Shown: piece after piece, positions 15,775 to 25,228 of the stretch | Position numbering within the stretch: position 1 is the first letter of the stretch | How the letters are laid out: every line of letters starts with the position of its first letter | Assembly (NCBI GenBank): GCA_016211085.1 | Contig: JACQSY010000133.1 | Span: 1-36,139, forward strand | Source: Acidobacteriota bacterium | GTDB lineage: Bacteria > Acidobacteriota > UBA6911 > RPQK01 > JACQSY01 | DNA length: 36,139 nucleotides | Reading direction: 5' to 3' | Made by a program: the position numbers and the translations under genes | The notes under the pieces: generated by a model | Told to the model about the DNA's origin: nothing | Database searches by the model: none | The model's input: only the letters and a program-made list of their open reading frames with translations

Positions 15775-16446
15775 ATGAAGGCCCAAAGAAACGCAGTGGT
15801 TGTGGTCACAGGAGCATCGGCCGGAGTCGGCCGGGCCATCGTCCGTGAGTTTGCAAAAAGGGGAAACTGGATCGGGCTGGTGGCTCGTGAGCCGGACCGT
15901 TTGGAGGTGACCCGAAAAGAAGCAGCAGCCCTGGGAGGCAGAGCCATTGCGGTCGCTGCCGACATCGCTGACCCTGTTCAAGTTGAGGCTGCCGCACAGC
16001 GCGTTGAGGACGAGCTGGGCCCTATCGATATTTGGATCAACAACGCGATGGTTACCGTGTTCTCGCCCTTGAAGGAAGTTCAGCCGGAAGAGGTGCGCAG
16101 GGTTACAGAGGTGACCTACTTGGGCGCGGTCTATGGAACCATGGTTGCTCTGCGCCACATGCTGCCACGCGATCACGGCAGCATCGTCCAGGTGGGATCA
16201 GGTCTGGCCTATCGCGCCATTCCCCTTCAGGCGGCATACTGCGGCGCTAAACATGCCCTGAAAGGATTTACGGAATCTTTGCGGTGTGAGTTGATCCACG
16301 ACAAGAGCAAGGTCAACGTAACGATGGTCCAGTTGCCGGGGCTCAACACAATTATTTACGAATGGGCCAAGAGCCGCCTCTCGAAAAAGCCACAACCGGT
16401 GCCTCCTATTTATCAGCCCGAAGTCGCCGCGCGCGCCGTTTACTAG
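15775..16446 (+). CDS. SDR-family oxidoreductase, truncated by an amber codon
   Basis: An NAD(P)-dependent short-chain dehydrogenase/reductase, here as 223 residues from ATG 15775 (TTG at 15772 is an alternative; neither has a clear ribosome site). Visible are the Rossmann motif TGASAGVG (12-19), NNA (89-91), catalytic Ser142, Tyr155 and Lys159 (YCGAK), so the catalytic core is complete. Translation stops at TAG 16444-16446, in ARAVY-stop-AAHHRRKE. In this family that place is normally tryptophan (TGG to TAG is one base), and the frame stays open to 16860 with the family's usual C-terminus. The product therefore lacks about 140 residues. It may be a pseudogene, an error or a read-through case. 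Substrate unknown. Confidence 0.85.
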   Translation: MKAQRNAVVVVTGASAGVGRAIVREFAKRGNWIGLVAREPDRLEVTRKEAAALGGRAIAVAADIADPVQVEAAAQRVEDELGPIDIWINNAMVTVFSPLKEVQPEEVRRVTEVTYLGAVYGTMVALRHMLPRDHGSIVQVGSGLAYRAIPLQAAYCGAKHALKGFTESLRCELIHDKSKVNVTMVQLPGLNTIIYEWAKSRLSKKPQPVPPIYQPEVAARAVY

Positions 16447-16860
16447 GCGGCTCACCACCGCAGGAAAGAGCTGTGGGTCGGTGGCTCCACTGTGATCGCC
16501 ATACTGGCGGGCAAGTTCGCTCCCGGCTTCTCTGATTATTATCTGGCAATGACAGGATATAGCTCTCAACAGACAGACGGGGATGAAAGCCCGGATCGAC
16601 CGAGCAATTTATGGCATCCGGTCAAGGGTGCTTATGCCGCACATGGACCTTTTGACGAGCGTGCGCGAAAACACAGCTTGCAATTGTGGGCCGGGACGCA
16701 CAAAAGCACCCTGGCGCTGGCCGGCATCCTGGCCATGGGAGTGTTTGCCATGTTTGCGGGCGGGCGGCGAGCGTCACTCCTTATCCGCCCAGTTGTGCCC
16801 TCACGCAAGATCCTCAGGCAAACCAGCGGCAAGATTCTTAAGCTTGCCGGCAGGAGCTGA
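16447..16860 (+). pseudogene. C-terminal remainder of the SDR oxidoreductase
   Basis: Same reading frame as the SDR gene after its amber codon, 137 codons to TGA 16858-16860. It reads AAHHRRKELWVGG, then GYSSQQTDGDESPDRPSN, HGPFDERARKHS and LWAGTHKS, the familiar tail of the roughly 330-370-residue SDR subgroup. It has no start codon with a ribosome site and ends in a hydrophobic helix (LALAGILAMGVFAMFAGG). That the frame keeps its family signature suggests the lesion is very recent or not real. Its stop is one base before the GTG start of the next gene, the expected spacing of an intact operon. Confidence 0.75.
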
Positions 16861-16861
16861 A

Positions 16862-19189
16862 GTGTTTGACGTCAGTCCAGCCGTCCTCGCTCGTATTCAT
16901 CCACATCGAGAGAAGTTTCACGTCAGTCAAGGGCGCTCGGTATTTCAATTTGGGGGGGATGGGTTGATTTCTGCGGGGTCCAATGACGGTTTGTTCGTGA
17001 GTAAAACGCGGATGATTTCCCTCTATCGTTATTTCGTGGATGCAAAGCCCCCCAGGCCCAACGTCATGGCTAACGTTAATCAGCACTCCTGGCTGGGATA
17101 TTTCATCTGGTTGCCGCCCGGCATCCAGTCAGGACCGCACGACCCGGGCTCGGGTCAGATCGAAGAAATCTCACAACAGACTCTGGAACTCAAAGTCGCC
17201 AGGTATGTGGATGAAGTTGTCCATGAGGATCTCGATTTCACCAATTACAGCCAGAGCCCGACCCGTTTCCGTTTTCAAATCGAATTGGACGCGGATTTTG
17301 CTGATCAGGAAGAGCTTCTGAACGCCGAAAGGCAACAAAGGGGAGAGCTGCGCCGAGAATGGCTTTCACATCTGAATGGATGCGCTGAATTCCGTTTTGC
17401 ATATGCAGTTGAACATGGTTATTCCCACCAGGAGAATCAAGGTGTGGCAAGGGTCGATCGCGCCCTGTGGGTCCGCCTGACTGCTGCGGATTCTCCCCCT
17501 GTCTTGGAAGAAGGCCGGATCACGTTTTACATACATTTGCTTCCACACCAACGGTGGCATGCCTGCGTTGATTTCGTCCCATGGATCGAAAACAGGAGGC
17601 AACCCCGCGCGTCTGCGTGTGACTCGTCCCACGATAAAGGCTCCCCGTACGATCGGCTTCGACGCTCCTTCTTACAGTCATCAACCCGATTTAGGGTTCC
17701 TTTTGACGGGACGCTGATGCCCGTTCTGGTTGTGTTGCTCGAGCGCTCGAAACAAGACCTGGCCGCCCTGAGGCTCTACGATCTGGATCGGCGCGATGAT
17801 GCCTGGACCATGGCAGCCGGGCTGCCGCTTTACATCGCCTTGTTTGGTCGCGACACCCTGACTGCCGCATGGCAGGCGGCGATGCTCGGACCCGAAATGA
17901 TGCATGGTTCTTTAAGTCAGCTGGCTCTGTGGCAGGGAACCGAGGTGAATGATTGGCGGGACGAGCAACCGGGGAAAATGCTGCACGAAGCCCATGACAA
18001 CCCGCTGGCCGTCCTGCATTGCCATCCGCGTACTCGCTACTACGGATCAATCACCACCTCCGCTTTTTACCCGGTGGTGGTCGCAGAATTGTGGCATTGG
18101 ACTGGAAAGCTGGATCTGATTTATCCGTTGCTTTACCCGGCTCAAAAAAGCATCCAGTGGCTGGACCGGTACACACGCCTCCGCGACGATGGCTTTTATT
18201 ACTATCGGAGTCGTTCGGAACAGGGTGTGAAAAATCAAGGCTGGAAAGACTCGGGAGATGCCATTGTGTATGAGGACGGCTCTCAGGTGGAACCACCCAT
18301 CGCTACCTGCGAAGAACAAGGTTTCGTCTACGCTTCGAAGCTCCAATTTGCCGAAGTTTTGTGGAGCGCTGGAAAAAAAGAGGAGGCCCGGCAACTCTTT
18401 CGCGAAGCACAGGAGCTGAAGCATCGTTTTAACGAAGTGTTCTGGATGGAGGATGAAGAGTTCGTAGCCTTGGGGCTGGACGGCCAGGGGCGGCAGATTC
18501 GAAGCATCACATCCAATCCCGGCCACTGCATCGCTACGGGCATTCTCGAAGACGCCCGAGTTGAAACCGCCGTCAATCGCCTGTTCGCTGCAGACATGTT
18601 CAGCGGATGGGGCATCCGAACTCTTTCGTCAGAACATCCTGCTTATAACCCCTACAGCTATCACCGCGGATCGATCTGGCCCGTAGAACATGGCTCGTTT
18701 GCCATTGGGTTCATGCGGTATGGATTGTGGGGGCAGCTTCACCAGATGGCGCGTGCCCTTATAGAAGCCGCAGCTATGTTCGACTATTACCGGCTGCCCG
18801 AACTTTTCAGCGGGCACCCGCGAGATAAGAACCATCCCTTTCCCGCACTGTATCCCAAGGCAAACTGGCCGCAGGCGTGGTCCGCGTCCGCAACCATATG
18901 TCTGGTGCAAGCCCTGCTGGGACTCTACCCGTATGCGCCTTTAAATCTCCTGTTTGTCGACCCCCATCTGCCTGATTGGCTTCCTGAATTGACGCTGGAG
19001 CAGTTGCGTGTGGGAGATGCAGTGATCAGTCTGCAATTTTTTCGCAACAGGGAAGGAAAGAGCGATTACCGGGTAATCGATCAACAGGGCGATTTGCACG
19101 TGATCTGGCAGCCGAGTCCATGGTCGTTGGTGGCGAACGTAGGAGAGCGGGTTCGCGACCTGCTGCTGAGCCTTTCGCCGGGGCGTTAG
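16862..19189 (+). CDS. Glycogen-debranching-type enzyme (N-terminal GDE domain plus six-hairpin glycosidase)
   Basis: Likely amylo-alpha-1,6-glucosidase-like hydrolase acting on branched glucans. Start: AGGAG (16852-16856) lies 5 bases before GTG 16862; an ATG at 16583 would overlap the SDR frame and adds non-family sequence. 775 aa: glycogen-debranching N-terminal beta domain (about 25-285; GGDGLISAGSNDGLFV), then an (alpha/alpha)6 catalytic barrel with GRDTL (about 329-333), NQGWKDSGDAI (about 459-469) and YHRGSIWPVEHG (about 600-611), motifs shared by MGH1/amylo-1,6-glucosidase-like enzymes. Carboxylates lie in these motifs but I cannot assign the catalytic pair. It follows the SDR with one base between. 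A second debranching-type gene lies at 23037. Glucan class is inferred from family and neighbours. Confidence 0.85.
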   Translation: MFDVSPAVLARIHPHREKFHVSQGRSVFQFGGDGLISAGSNDGLFVSKTRMISLYRYFVDAKPPRPNVMANVNQHSWLGYFIWLPPGIQSGPHDPGSGQIEEISQQTLELKVARYVDEVVHEDLDFTNYSQSPTRFRFQIELDADFADQEELLNAERQQRGELRREWLSHLNGCAEFRFAYAVEHGYSHQENQGVARVDRALWVRLTAADSPPVLEEGRITFYIHLLPHQRWHACVDFVPWIENRRQPRASACDSSHDKGSPYDRLRRSFLQSSTRFRVPFDGTLMPVLVVLLERSKQDLAALRLYDLDRRDDAWTMAAGLPLYIALFGRDTLTAAWQAAMLGPEMMHGSLSQLALWQGTEVNDWRDEQPGKMLHEAHDNPLAVLHCHPRTRYYGSITTSAFYPVVVAELWHWTGKLDLIYPLLYPAQKSIQWLDRYTRLRDDGFYYYRSRSEQGVKNQGWKDSGDAIVYEDGSQVEPPIATCEEQGFVYASKLQFAEVLWSAGKKEEARQLFREAQELKHRFNEVFWMEDEEFVALGLDGQGRQIRSITSNPGHCIATGILEDARVETAVNRLFAADMFSGWGIRTLSSEHPAYNPYSYHRGSIWPVEHGSFAIGFMRYGLWGQLHQMARALIEAAAMFDYYRLPELFSGHPRDKNHPFPALYPKANWPQAWSASATICLVQALLGLYPYAPLNLLFVDPHLPDWLPELTLEQLRVGDAVISLQFFRNREGKSDYRVIDQQGDLHVIWQPSPWSLVANVGERVRDLLLSLSPGR

Positions 19190-19360
19190 GTATCGAAATT
19201 GGCATTTCGGGTGACGCCGACACCATAAATGGGAAGGCCGGCTTTCAATTGCGCAGCGCCTTCCGCCTTTTCCTCTGGCGTTTTCCCCCTCGATCAGTGG
19301 CTCAGTATTTGCTGTTTGCCGCCGGGGCTTTTCCGGCTCCCCACGGAGCAGACCCGCGCA

Positions 19361-21088
19361 ATGGATATTTTCTTGCAACCTCTGGTTCGAAAACTGCCCG
19401 ACCTTTTAGAACAGGCGGGGATGGCATTTTTACCTACTTTGCCGCTCTTGGGCATGGTTTTCCTGGCGGCGAAGCTTCGCTCAAGGTGGGGCCTTGCTGT
19501 AATGGTGATGATTCCGGTCGCAGCGCTTTTCGCAAACCCAGATTGGCGTATCTTTTCCCATCACGGGCTGATGCATTTCAGCATTGTCTATGAGCTATAC
19601 CAGCAAGGGACTTTACCTGAGAACTCACTGTTCGCGGGCGAATCGCTGCGTTATCCCTATGGCTATCATGTAGTGGTTGCCTTTCTTGTCAAACTGCTTA
19701 ACGCAGCCCCTTCCTGGCTCTTCATTTTTGGAAATCTTCTAGCGCTGGCGCTGCTGGTTTTCTTGCTGGACAGCTCTTCGCAAATGATTAGTCAGGACTG
19801 GAAATTTCGGAGTGCGGCCGTGATGTTTTGTTTGGCAGGACCGAGCATCTTCACTTTTGGCCCGTTATTACGAATGCTGGATTTGATGGGGATTCCTGCA
19901 GAGTATCGTCTGATTCCACTTCACAAGTTCACTACGGTCAGCAGCAATCCGTTGGGTCTTGCCTTCTTTGCGCTCACTCTGCTGGGGGCTATGAAAGCCG
20001 TAAGGGACGGGACACAAAAAGCAACCCTGCTGTGCATGGCTACGGGCTTGATTGGCGTGAGATTTTTTTATCCCGTGTACTGGCCGGTGGCCGCTTTAGC
20101 CGTTTTAACGGCCCCTTTATTTTCCGTCACGGAACAGAAACTCCGCTCGGCAATAGGGGCCTGCGTGCTGGTTGCCCTGACCGGTCTCCTGACTTTGCTC
20201 ATGATTCAATGGTTTCGCTGGGGCGGCGGATTTCAAGGGCTGCTTGCCGGCCCCAGGCACCTGCTGAGGAACTCAGCGGTCATCCTGCCGAATATTCTTC
20301 TTATGGGACTTCTGCTGGTGTGGAGGCGAAGCAGGCTTCGCGAATCAGGTGATACTCGGCGTCTGCTGCTTTTCCTTCTCTGTTTCAGCGGTTCGGCTTT
20401 GCTGCTCTACCTTGTGGCTCATCTTCCCACTCATGCGGAATACAAGTACTTGTCGGCAGGCTTGTTCACGTCGGGAATAGTTGGCGGGTGGATCTGGCGT
20501 CAGCTGCTCGAGAAAAAAAAGCTGTTGGCCCTGCTGGTGCTGTTTTTGACCCTCCTCCCATTCGGCGCTTACCTGGCGGACCGCCACAGTCGCTGGAAAG
20601 CCGTGGGAGGTCTCAAGACGGAGGGGAAATTTATAGTCCGCACGTCGAAAGAAGAACAGGATCTTTACCGGTGGATCCTGGAGAGGACTCCTTCAGATGC
20701 AGTTTTCATTGATGACGAGATGGACATCCCTCCGCTGAGCCACCGCGTTCTCTTCATTGGATTGGACGGGCGATACCATACACGTCTGCACAACGGCTGG
20801 GGGATGCCTGTTGACTCGATTTTGAAAGCATTGAACGGCGTGGATCCCCAAGCGGTAGAAAAGCGGCGTCGCTTGGCCCTCACCATCTTGCAAGGCGAGG
20901 TGCCGACCGCGTCTCCTGATTGGAGCGAGTTGGAGCATCTGCGGGCCTCGCGCCCGATTTACGTGGTTTCCCGCAACGGGAAGTCATCGCAGAAGCTGGC
21001 GGCGAGCGGCCTGCTGCGCCAGGTTCATTCGTCAAAGGGCGTCGAGGTTTTTCAGATTGCAGAAGAACCACACTTCGCCCGACAGTGA
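19361..21088 (+). CDS. Polytopic membrane protein, GT-C glycosyltransferase-like
   Basis: About 575 residues from ATG 19361 (MDIFLQPLVRKLPDLL; GGAG at 19345 is rather far upstream; the frame is open back to 19229). Ten or more membrane segments run to about residue 450, followed by a soluble C-terminal domain of about 120 residues (LYRWILERTPSDAVFIDDE and onward). The first large loop carries SHHGLMHFSIVYELYQQG and LRYPYGYHVVVAF; acidic/His loops followed by Y-Y-G-YH are seen in GT-C-type transferases that use polyprenyl-phosphate sugars, and the TP-DA-F segment is common in their soluble part. I infer a glycosyltransferase of this superfamily; the substrate is open. It lies inside the glucan gene block, 35 bases before treZ. 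Confidence 0.65.
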   Translation: MDIFLQPLVRKLPDLLEQAGMAFLPTLPLLGMVFLAAKLRSRWGLAVMVMIPVAALFANPDWRIFSHHGLMHFSIVYELYQQGTLPENSLFAGESLRYPYGYHVVVAFLVKLLNAAPSWLFIFGNLLALALLVFLLDSSSQMISQDWKFRSAAVMFCLAGPSIFTFGPLLRMLDLMGIPAEYRLIPLHKFTTVSSNPLGLAFFALTLLGAMKAVRDGTQKATLLCMATGLIGVRFFYPVYWPVAALAVLTAPLFSVTEQKLRSAIGACVLVALTGLLTLLMIQWFRWGGGFQGLLAGPRHLLRNSAVILPNILLMGLLLVWRRSRLRESGDTRRLLLFLLCFSGSALLLYLVAHLPTHAEYKYLSAGLFTSGIVGGWIWRQLLEKKKLLALLVLFLTLLPFGAYLADRHSRWKAVGGLKTEGKFIVRTSKEEQDLYRWILERTPSDAVFIDDEMDIPPLSHRVLFIGLDGRYHTRLHNGWGMPVDSILKALNGVDPQAVEKRRRLALTILQGEVPTASPDWSELEHLRASRPIYVVSRNGKSSQKLAASGLLRQVHSSKGVEVFQIAEEPHFARQ

Positions 21089-21123
21089 TTTGCCGCGACT
21101 GCGGCCTGGTCGGTTTTATTGCT

Positions 21124-23040
21124 ATGATCAACTCCGTGCTTGAGGTAGCGCGCGGTCTTCCCGTAGGAGCAGAGCTGCTCAAAGGAGGAGGCGTTCATTT
21201 TCGCCTTTGGGCTCCGCGCCGCAAGAAGGTGAGCGTGGTTCTTGAAGGGGAGGCCTCCAACCGGTTTGAGAACCCTCGGGAGATTCCTCTGACAGCAGAA
21301 GGACGCGGATATTTCTCAGGCTTGGTTTCAGAAGCTGCGGCGGGAACCCTCTACAGGTTCCGCCTGGATGGGGAAGCGAGGCTGTTGCCCGACCCAGTAT
21401 CCCGGTTCCAGCCTGAAGGCGTGCATGGGCCTTCGCAGATTGTTGATCCCTGGCAATTCCCATGGACTGATCATAACTGGTCTGGGGTTCAGCTGCGCGG
21501 ACAAGTGCTTTATGAGATGCACATCGGCACCTTCACTCCCGAAGGAACATTTAAAGCTGCAGCAAAGCAGCTGCACGAATTGGCTGAACTGGGAATCACC
21601 ACCGTCCAAGTGATGCCGGTTGCCGAATTTCCAGGCCGGTTCGGCTGGGGCTACGACGGGGTTTTCCCTTTTGCTCCTACCCGGCTGTATGGCCGGCCGG
21701 ACGATTTCAGGCATTTTGTGGAGGAAGCACACCGCTGCGCTCTTGGCGTGATTCTCGATGTTGTTTATAACCATCTCGGCCCGGATGGAAATTATCTGAA
21801 GGAGTTTTCGGAGGATTACTTCACGGACCGTTACACCACAGACTGGGGGGAAGCTATCAACTTTGATGGAGAAAGTTGCGGCCCGGTACGTGAGTTTTTC
21901 CTAGCCAACGTGGCTTACTGGATACGTGAGTTTCATCTGGACGGGTTTCGCATGGACGCCACCCATTCAATTCACGACCAATCTGATCCGCACATCCCGG
22001 CCGCTATCAGCCGTCATGCGCATGAAGCTGCGGGTAAGCGCTCCATCATGATCATTGCTGAAAATGAACCCCAAGATACATCGTTGGTCCGTCCTCTTAA
22101 CGAAGGCGGCTTTGGCCTGGGCGCTCTGTACAACGAAGACTTCCACCATGCTGCTCGAGTAGCTTTGACCGGCAAGCGGGAAGCCTACCTCACCGATTAC
22201 AGAGGCAATCCACAGGAACTCATTTCAGCGGTGCGTCACGGTTTCCTGTTTCAAGGGCAGTTTTACGCCTGGCAGATGCAGCGCCGGGGTAGTCCGGCGC
22301 TGGACATTCCAGCTCAGCACTTTGTCACCTTTCTTGAAAATCACGATCAGATTGCCAATTCGGGGTCGGGAAGGCGCTTGAACCAGCTTTCGCACCCGGG
22401 GAGGCTTCGCGCGCTCACCGCGCTGCTGCTGGTGGCCCCTCAGACGCCACTGTTGTTTCAGAGCCAGGAATTCGCCTCCTCCAAACCCTTTGCTTACTTT
22501 ACCGATCATCGCAAAGAACTGGCGCGACTGGTCCGGAAGGGGAGACTTGAATTTCTCAGCCAGTTTCCTTCCCTGGTTGATCTTGAAGCCCAGTGGAAAA
22601 TCCCCGATCCCTCGGATCGAAAGACGTTTGAAGCCTGCAAGATCGATTTCGCCGAGCGTGAACTGCACTCATCCGCCTATCGCCTGCACCGGGACCTGTT
22701 GAGGTTGCGGCGGGAGGATCCCGTTTTCCAGGCGCAGCTCAGCAGCCGGATCGACGGTGCGGTTCTTGCGAGGGATGCCTTCGTTCTACGTTTTTTCGGG
22801 GAGCAAGGAGATGATCGATTGCTGGTTGTAAATTTAGGGATTGATCTGGATCTCACTCCCTCACCAGAGCCGCTGCTGGCGCCGCCTCGTTCCCGCCACT
22901 GGCAGATACTCTGGTCTTCGGAAGATGTTGCCTATGGAGGTGTCGGAACTCCCTCCATTGAGTTTCTCGGACGCTGGCGTTTCCCGGCATGCTCGGCAGT
23001 TTTAATGACCTCAGTGGGAGAGGGGAGAGCTTTGCCGTGA
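21124..23040 (+). CDS. treZ: Malto-oligosyltrehalose trehalohydrolase
   Basis: Releases trehalose from the end of malto-oligosyltrehalose (GH13), in the cytoplasm. 638 residues from ATG 21124; the frame is open further upstream but overlaps the previous gene with unrelated sequence. N-terminal CBM48-like domain (about 15-100, HFRLWAPRRKKV), then the GH13 barrel with DVVYNHLGPDGN (212-223), DGFRMDATH (273-281, nucleophile Asp278), IAENEPQD (311-318, acid/base Glu313) and LENHDQIAN (404-412, Asp408), and a C-terminal beta domain. Length is slightly above the usual 560-610. The YEMHIGTFTPEGTF segment (130-143) is typical of TreZ rather than of branching enzyme. The partner TreY is not in the window. 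Overlaps the next gene (GTGA). Confidence 0.93.
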   Translation: MINSVLEVARGLPVGAELLKGGGVHFRLWAPRRKKVSVVLEGEASNRFENPREIPLTAEGRGYFSGLVSEAAAGTLYRFRLDGEARLLPDPVSRFQPEGVHGPSQIVDPWQFPWTDHNWSGVQLRGQVLYEMHIGTFTPEGTFKAAAKQLHELAELGITTVQVMPVAEFPGRFGWGYDGVFPFAPTRLYGRPDDFRHFVEEAHRCALGVILDVVYNHLGPDGNYLKEFSEDYFTDRYTTDWGEAINFDGESCGPVREFFLANVAYWIREFHLDGFRMDATHSIHDQSDPHIPAAISRHAHEAAGKRSIMIIAENEPQDTSLVRPLNEGGFGLGALYNEDFHHAARVALTGKREAYLTDYRGNPQELISAVRHGFLFQGQFYAWQMQRRGSPALDIPAQHFVTFLENHDQIANSGSGRRLNQLSHPGRLRALTALLLVAPQTPLLFQSQEFASSKPFAYFTDHRKELARLVRKGRLEFLSQFPSLVDLEAQWKIPDPSDRKTFEACKIDFAERELHSSAYRLHRDLLRLRREDPVFQAQLSSRIDGAVLARDAFVLRFFGEQGDDRLLVVNLGIDLDLTPSPEPLLAPPRSRHWQILWSSEDVAYGGVGTPSIEFLGRWRFPACSAVLMTSVGEGRALP

Positions 23041-25061
23041 GCCGTTCCCCCTGGGTGGAGCCCGATCAGGCAGGAAGCGAAGTCCTGTTGAGCCGGGAAT
23101 GGCTGGTCACCAACGGACTGGGCGGGTACGCATCAGGTTCGGTCGGTGGAGCATGCACGCGTTGCTATCACGGCTGGCTAATCGCGGCGCTGCCCGCGCC
23201 CCTGGGTCGCAGGGTGATGCTCAACCATCTCTCTGAAGAAATCGAGTCGGCAGGCGGACGGTTTCAGCTGTCAGGTGAAGAACTGGATGAACTTTCCCTC
23301 GACTTGAGCGGAGCGCGCCATCTTTCCGAGTTTCGACTGGACCAGGGGCTTCCCGTCTGGCGCTATGAAACCAGCGACGTAGTCCTTGAAAAACGCCTGT
23401 TGCTGCCGCACCTCCAAAACACGGTACATGTAAGCTACAGGCTCCTGGAAGCGCCCGGGAGGACCATTCTGCGCGTACGCGCTTCCCTTCACTTCCGCGC
23501 TCACGAGGCGGCGGTCAGCGAACTGTTGGAGAAGCCGTACGTGATGAACGCCGTTGGGGAACAGTACGAATTTTCTGACGGTTCCGAGGCGCCTCCCCTG
23601 CGGATGACCGTGAGTGGAGTGGCTTCCTCTCTCGTCCTTGATGGCGGCCGCTTCCGAGGGATTTACTACCGAGTGGAGCGCCGGCGCGGATATGAGTCGC
23701 GAGGGGTGTTGTGGAGCCCTGGTTTTTTTCAAATTGAGCTCACTGCGGACGAACAGGTTACCCTGATTGGTTCAACGGAACCATGGGAAACAATCCTGGC
23801 GCTGGAGCCGGAGGAGGCTTGGCAATCAGAGCTGGAAAGACGCGAGCGTCTTATGACAGCCGCCGACTCACGCGCGCGCAACGGATTTGCCGCCGAGCTT
23901 GTGCTGGCTGCGGACCAGTTCGTGGTTGTTCCCATCACTCGCATGGCGGATGCTGCCCGAGCCTATGCTTCTGGAGATGAGGCCCGTACCATCATCGCCG
24001 GCTATCACTGGTTCACAGATTGGGGACGGGACACCATGATCAGCCTTGAAGGACTCACGCTGCTCACCGGCAGGCACCTTGAAGCGGGATACATCCTGCG
24101 CACTTTTGCCCACCACGTGCGGGATGGCCTGATACCTAATCTGTTTCCTGAGGGTGGGCGGGAAGGACTCTACCATACTGCCGACGCCACCCTTTGGTTT
24201 TTTCATGCCGTTGACCGCTACCTGCAGTTAACAGGAGAACGTGACACGCTGCGACAACTGCTTCCGGTCCTGATCAGCATCTTCGAGTATCACGTCAGGG
24301 GAACCAGTTTCGGAATCGGGGTCGATCCAGAGGATGGCTTGCTGCGGCAGGGGCAAAGCGACTATCCGCTGACGTGGATGGATGCGAAAATCGGAGATTG
24401 GGTAGTGACTCCACGGCGCGGAAAGGCGGTGGAGATCAATGCGCTCTGGTATAACGCGCTTCGCTTGCTGGAGCGCTGGGTCCGCGAGGAAAAATCCGAT
24501 CAAGTCGACGCTTTAGAGATTCTTGAAGCCGCCGAAAAGGTCCGCCGATCCTTCAATCGCCGCTTCTGGAACCAAGAGACAGGTTACCTTTTCGACATTG
24601 TCGACGGCGAGCTCGGAGACGACCCGGCGCTACGTCCCAATCAGCTTTTGGCCATTTCACTGCCTTACCCCGTCCTCGATCCGGCATACTGGAAGTCCGT
24701 GGTGGAAGTGGTTGCCGGCGAGTTACTGACCCCAGTGGGACTGTGCACTCTTTCCCGCGAGCATCCCGATTACAAACCAAAATATGACGGAGACCTGCGC
24801 GCGCGCGATGCCGCTTATCACCGGGGAACCGTCTGGCCCTGGCTGATGGGCCCGTTTGTTGATGCCTGGATGAAAGTGCATCCGGAAGATCAGAACGTGA
24901 GGAGGTTTTTGGACGGTTTCGTTGCGCATCTTGGTGAAGCCGGCATCGGTTCGATCAGCGAAATCTTTGACGCGGAGCCATCCTTTACTCCGCGCGGCTG
25001 CATCGCTCAAGCCTGGAGCGTAGCTGAGGTACTGCGGAGCTGGATCCGGGTGGCCGAATAG
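23037..25061 (+). CDS. Glycogen debranching enzyme, amylo-alpha-1,6-glucosidase type
   Basis: Hydrolyses alpha-1,6 branch points of glycogen or similar glucans; cytoplasmic. Start: GGGGAGAG (23022-23029) then 7 bases to GTG 23037, which overlaps the treZ stop as GTGA; an in-frame ATG at 22989 lies inside treZ. 674 aa: N-terminal GDE domain opening with EWLVTNGLGGYASGSVGG (about 21-38) and TRCYHGWLIAAL, then a six-hairpin catalytic barrel with TDWGRDTMISLEG (about 325-337), WMDAKIGDWVVTPR (about 447-460), EINALWYNAL and YHRGTVWPWLMGP (about 594-606). This is the classical bacterial/archaeal GDE family, different in its N-domain from the protein at 16862. Translational coupling to treZ ties debranching to trehalose production. 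Confidence 0.92.
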   Translation: MSRSPWVEPDQAGSEVLLSREWLVTNGLGGYASGSVGGACTRCYHGWLIAALPAPLGRRVMLNHLSEEIESAGGRFQLSGEELDELSLDLSGARHLSEFRLDQGLPVWRYETSDVVLEKRLLLPHLQNTVHVSYRLLEAPGRTILRVRASLHFRAHEAAVSELLEKPYVMNAVGEQYEFSDGSEAPPLRMTVSGVASSLVLDGGRFRGIYYRVERRRGYESRGVLWSPGFFQIELTADEQVTLIGSTEPWETILALEPEEAWQSELERRERLMTAADSRARNGFAAELVLAADQFVVVPITRMADAARAYASGDEARTIIAGYHWFTDWGRDTMISLEGLTLLTGRHLEAGYILRTFAHHVRDGLIPNLFPEGGREGLYHTADATLWFFHAVDRYLQLTGERDTLRQLLPVLISIFEYHVRGTSFGIGVDPEDGLLRQGQSDYPLTWMDAKIGDWVVTPRRGKAVEINALWYNALRLLERWVREEKSDQVDALEILEAAEKVRRSFNRRFWNQETGYLFDIVDGELGDDPALRPNQLLAISLPYPVLDPAYWKSVVEVVAGELLTPVGLCTLSREHPDYKPKYDGDLRARDAAYHRGTVWPWLMGPFVDAWMKVHPEDQNVRRFLDGFVAHLGEAGIGSISEIFDAEPSFTPRGCIAQAWSVAEVLRSWIRVAE

Positions 25062-25110
25062 CGCGCAAAAGTGTCTGACTTTGCAGGGCATGCTTCGAAC
25101 GGTCTTTAGA

Positions 25111-25197
25111 GTGCGACGACGCATCGCCCGCCGTGAAACGGTCTGATGCGACCGCACTTTGAGATGGGAGAGGGCCTCCAAGCAGTCGCGCCTCTGA
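25111..25197. repeat. Structured intergenic element with REP-like end between convergent genes
   Basis: GTGCG-ACGA-CGCATC (25111-25125) pairs imperfectly with GATGCG-ACC-GCAC (25145-25157), and CCGT-GAA-ACGG lies within the loop. The stretch ends with TCGCGCCTCTGA (25186-25197), the same right end as the REP-like copies at 3989-4198 and 10400-10478. It may serve as a bidirectional terminator for the debranching enzyme (plus) and the acetyltransferase (minus). Confidence 0.5.
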
Positions 25198-25228
25198 TTC
25201 AGCCACAGCCCAGATAGCCCTGCGGCTT

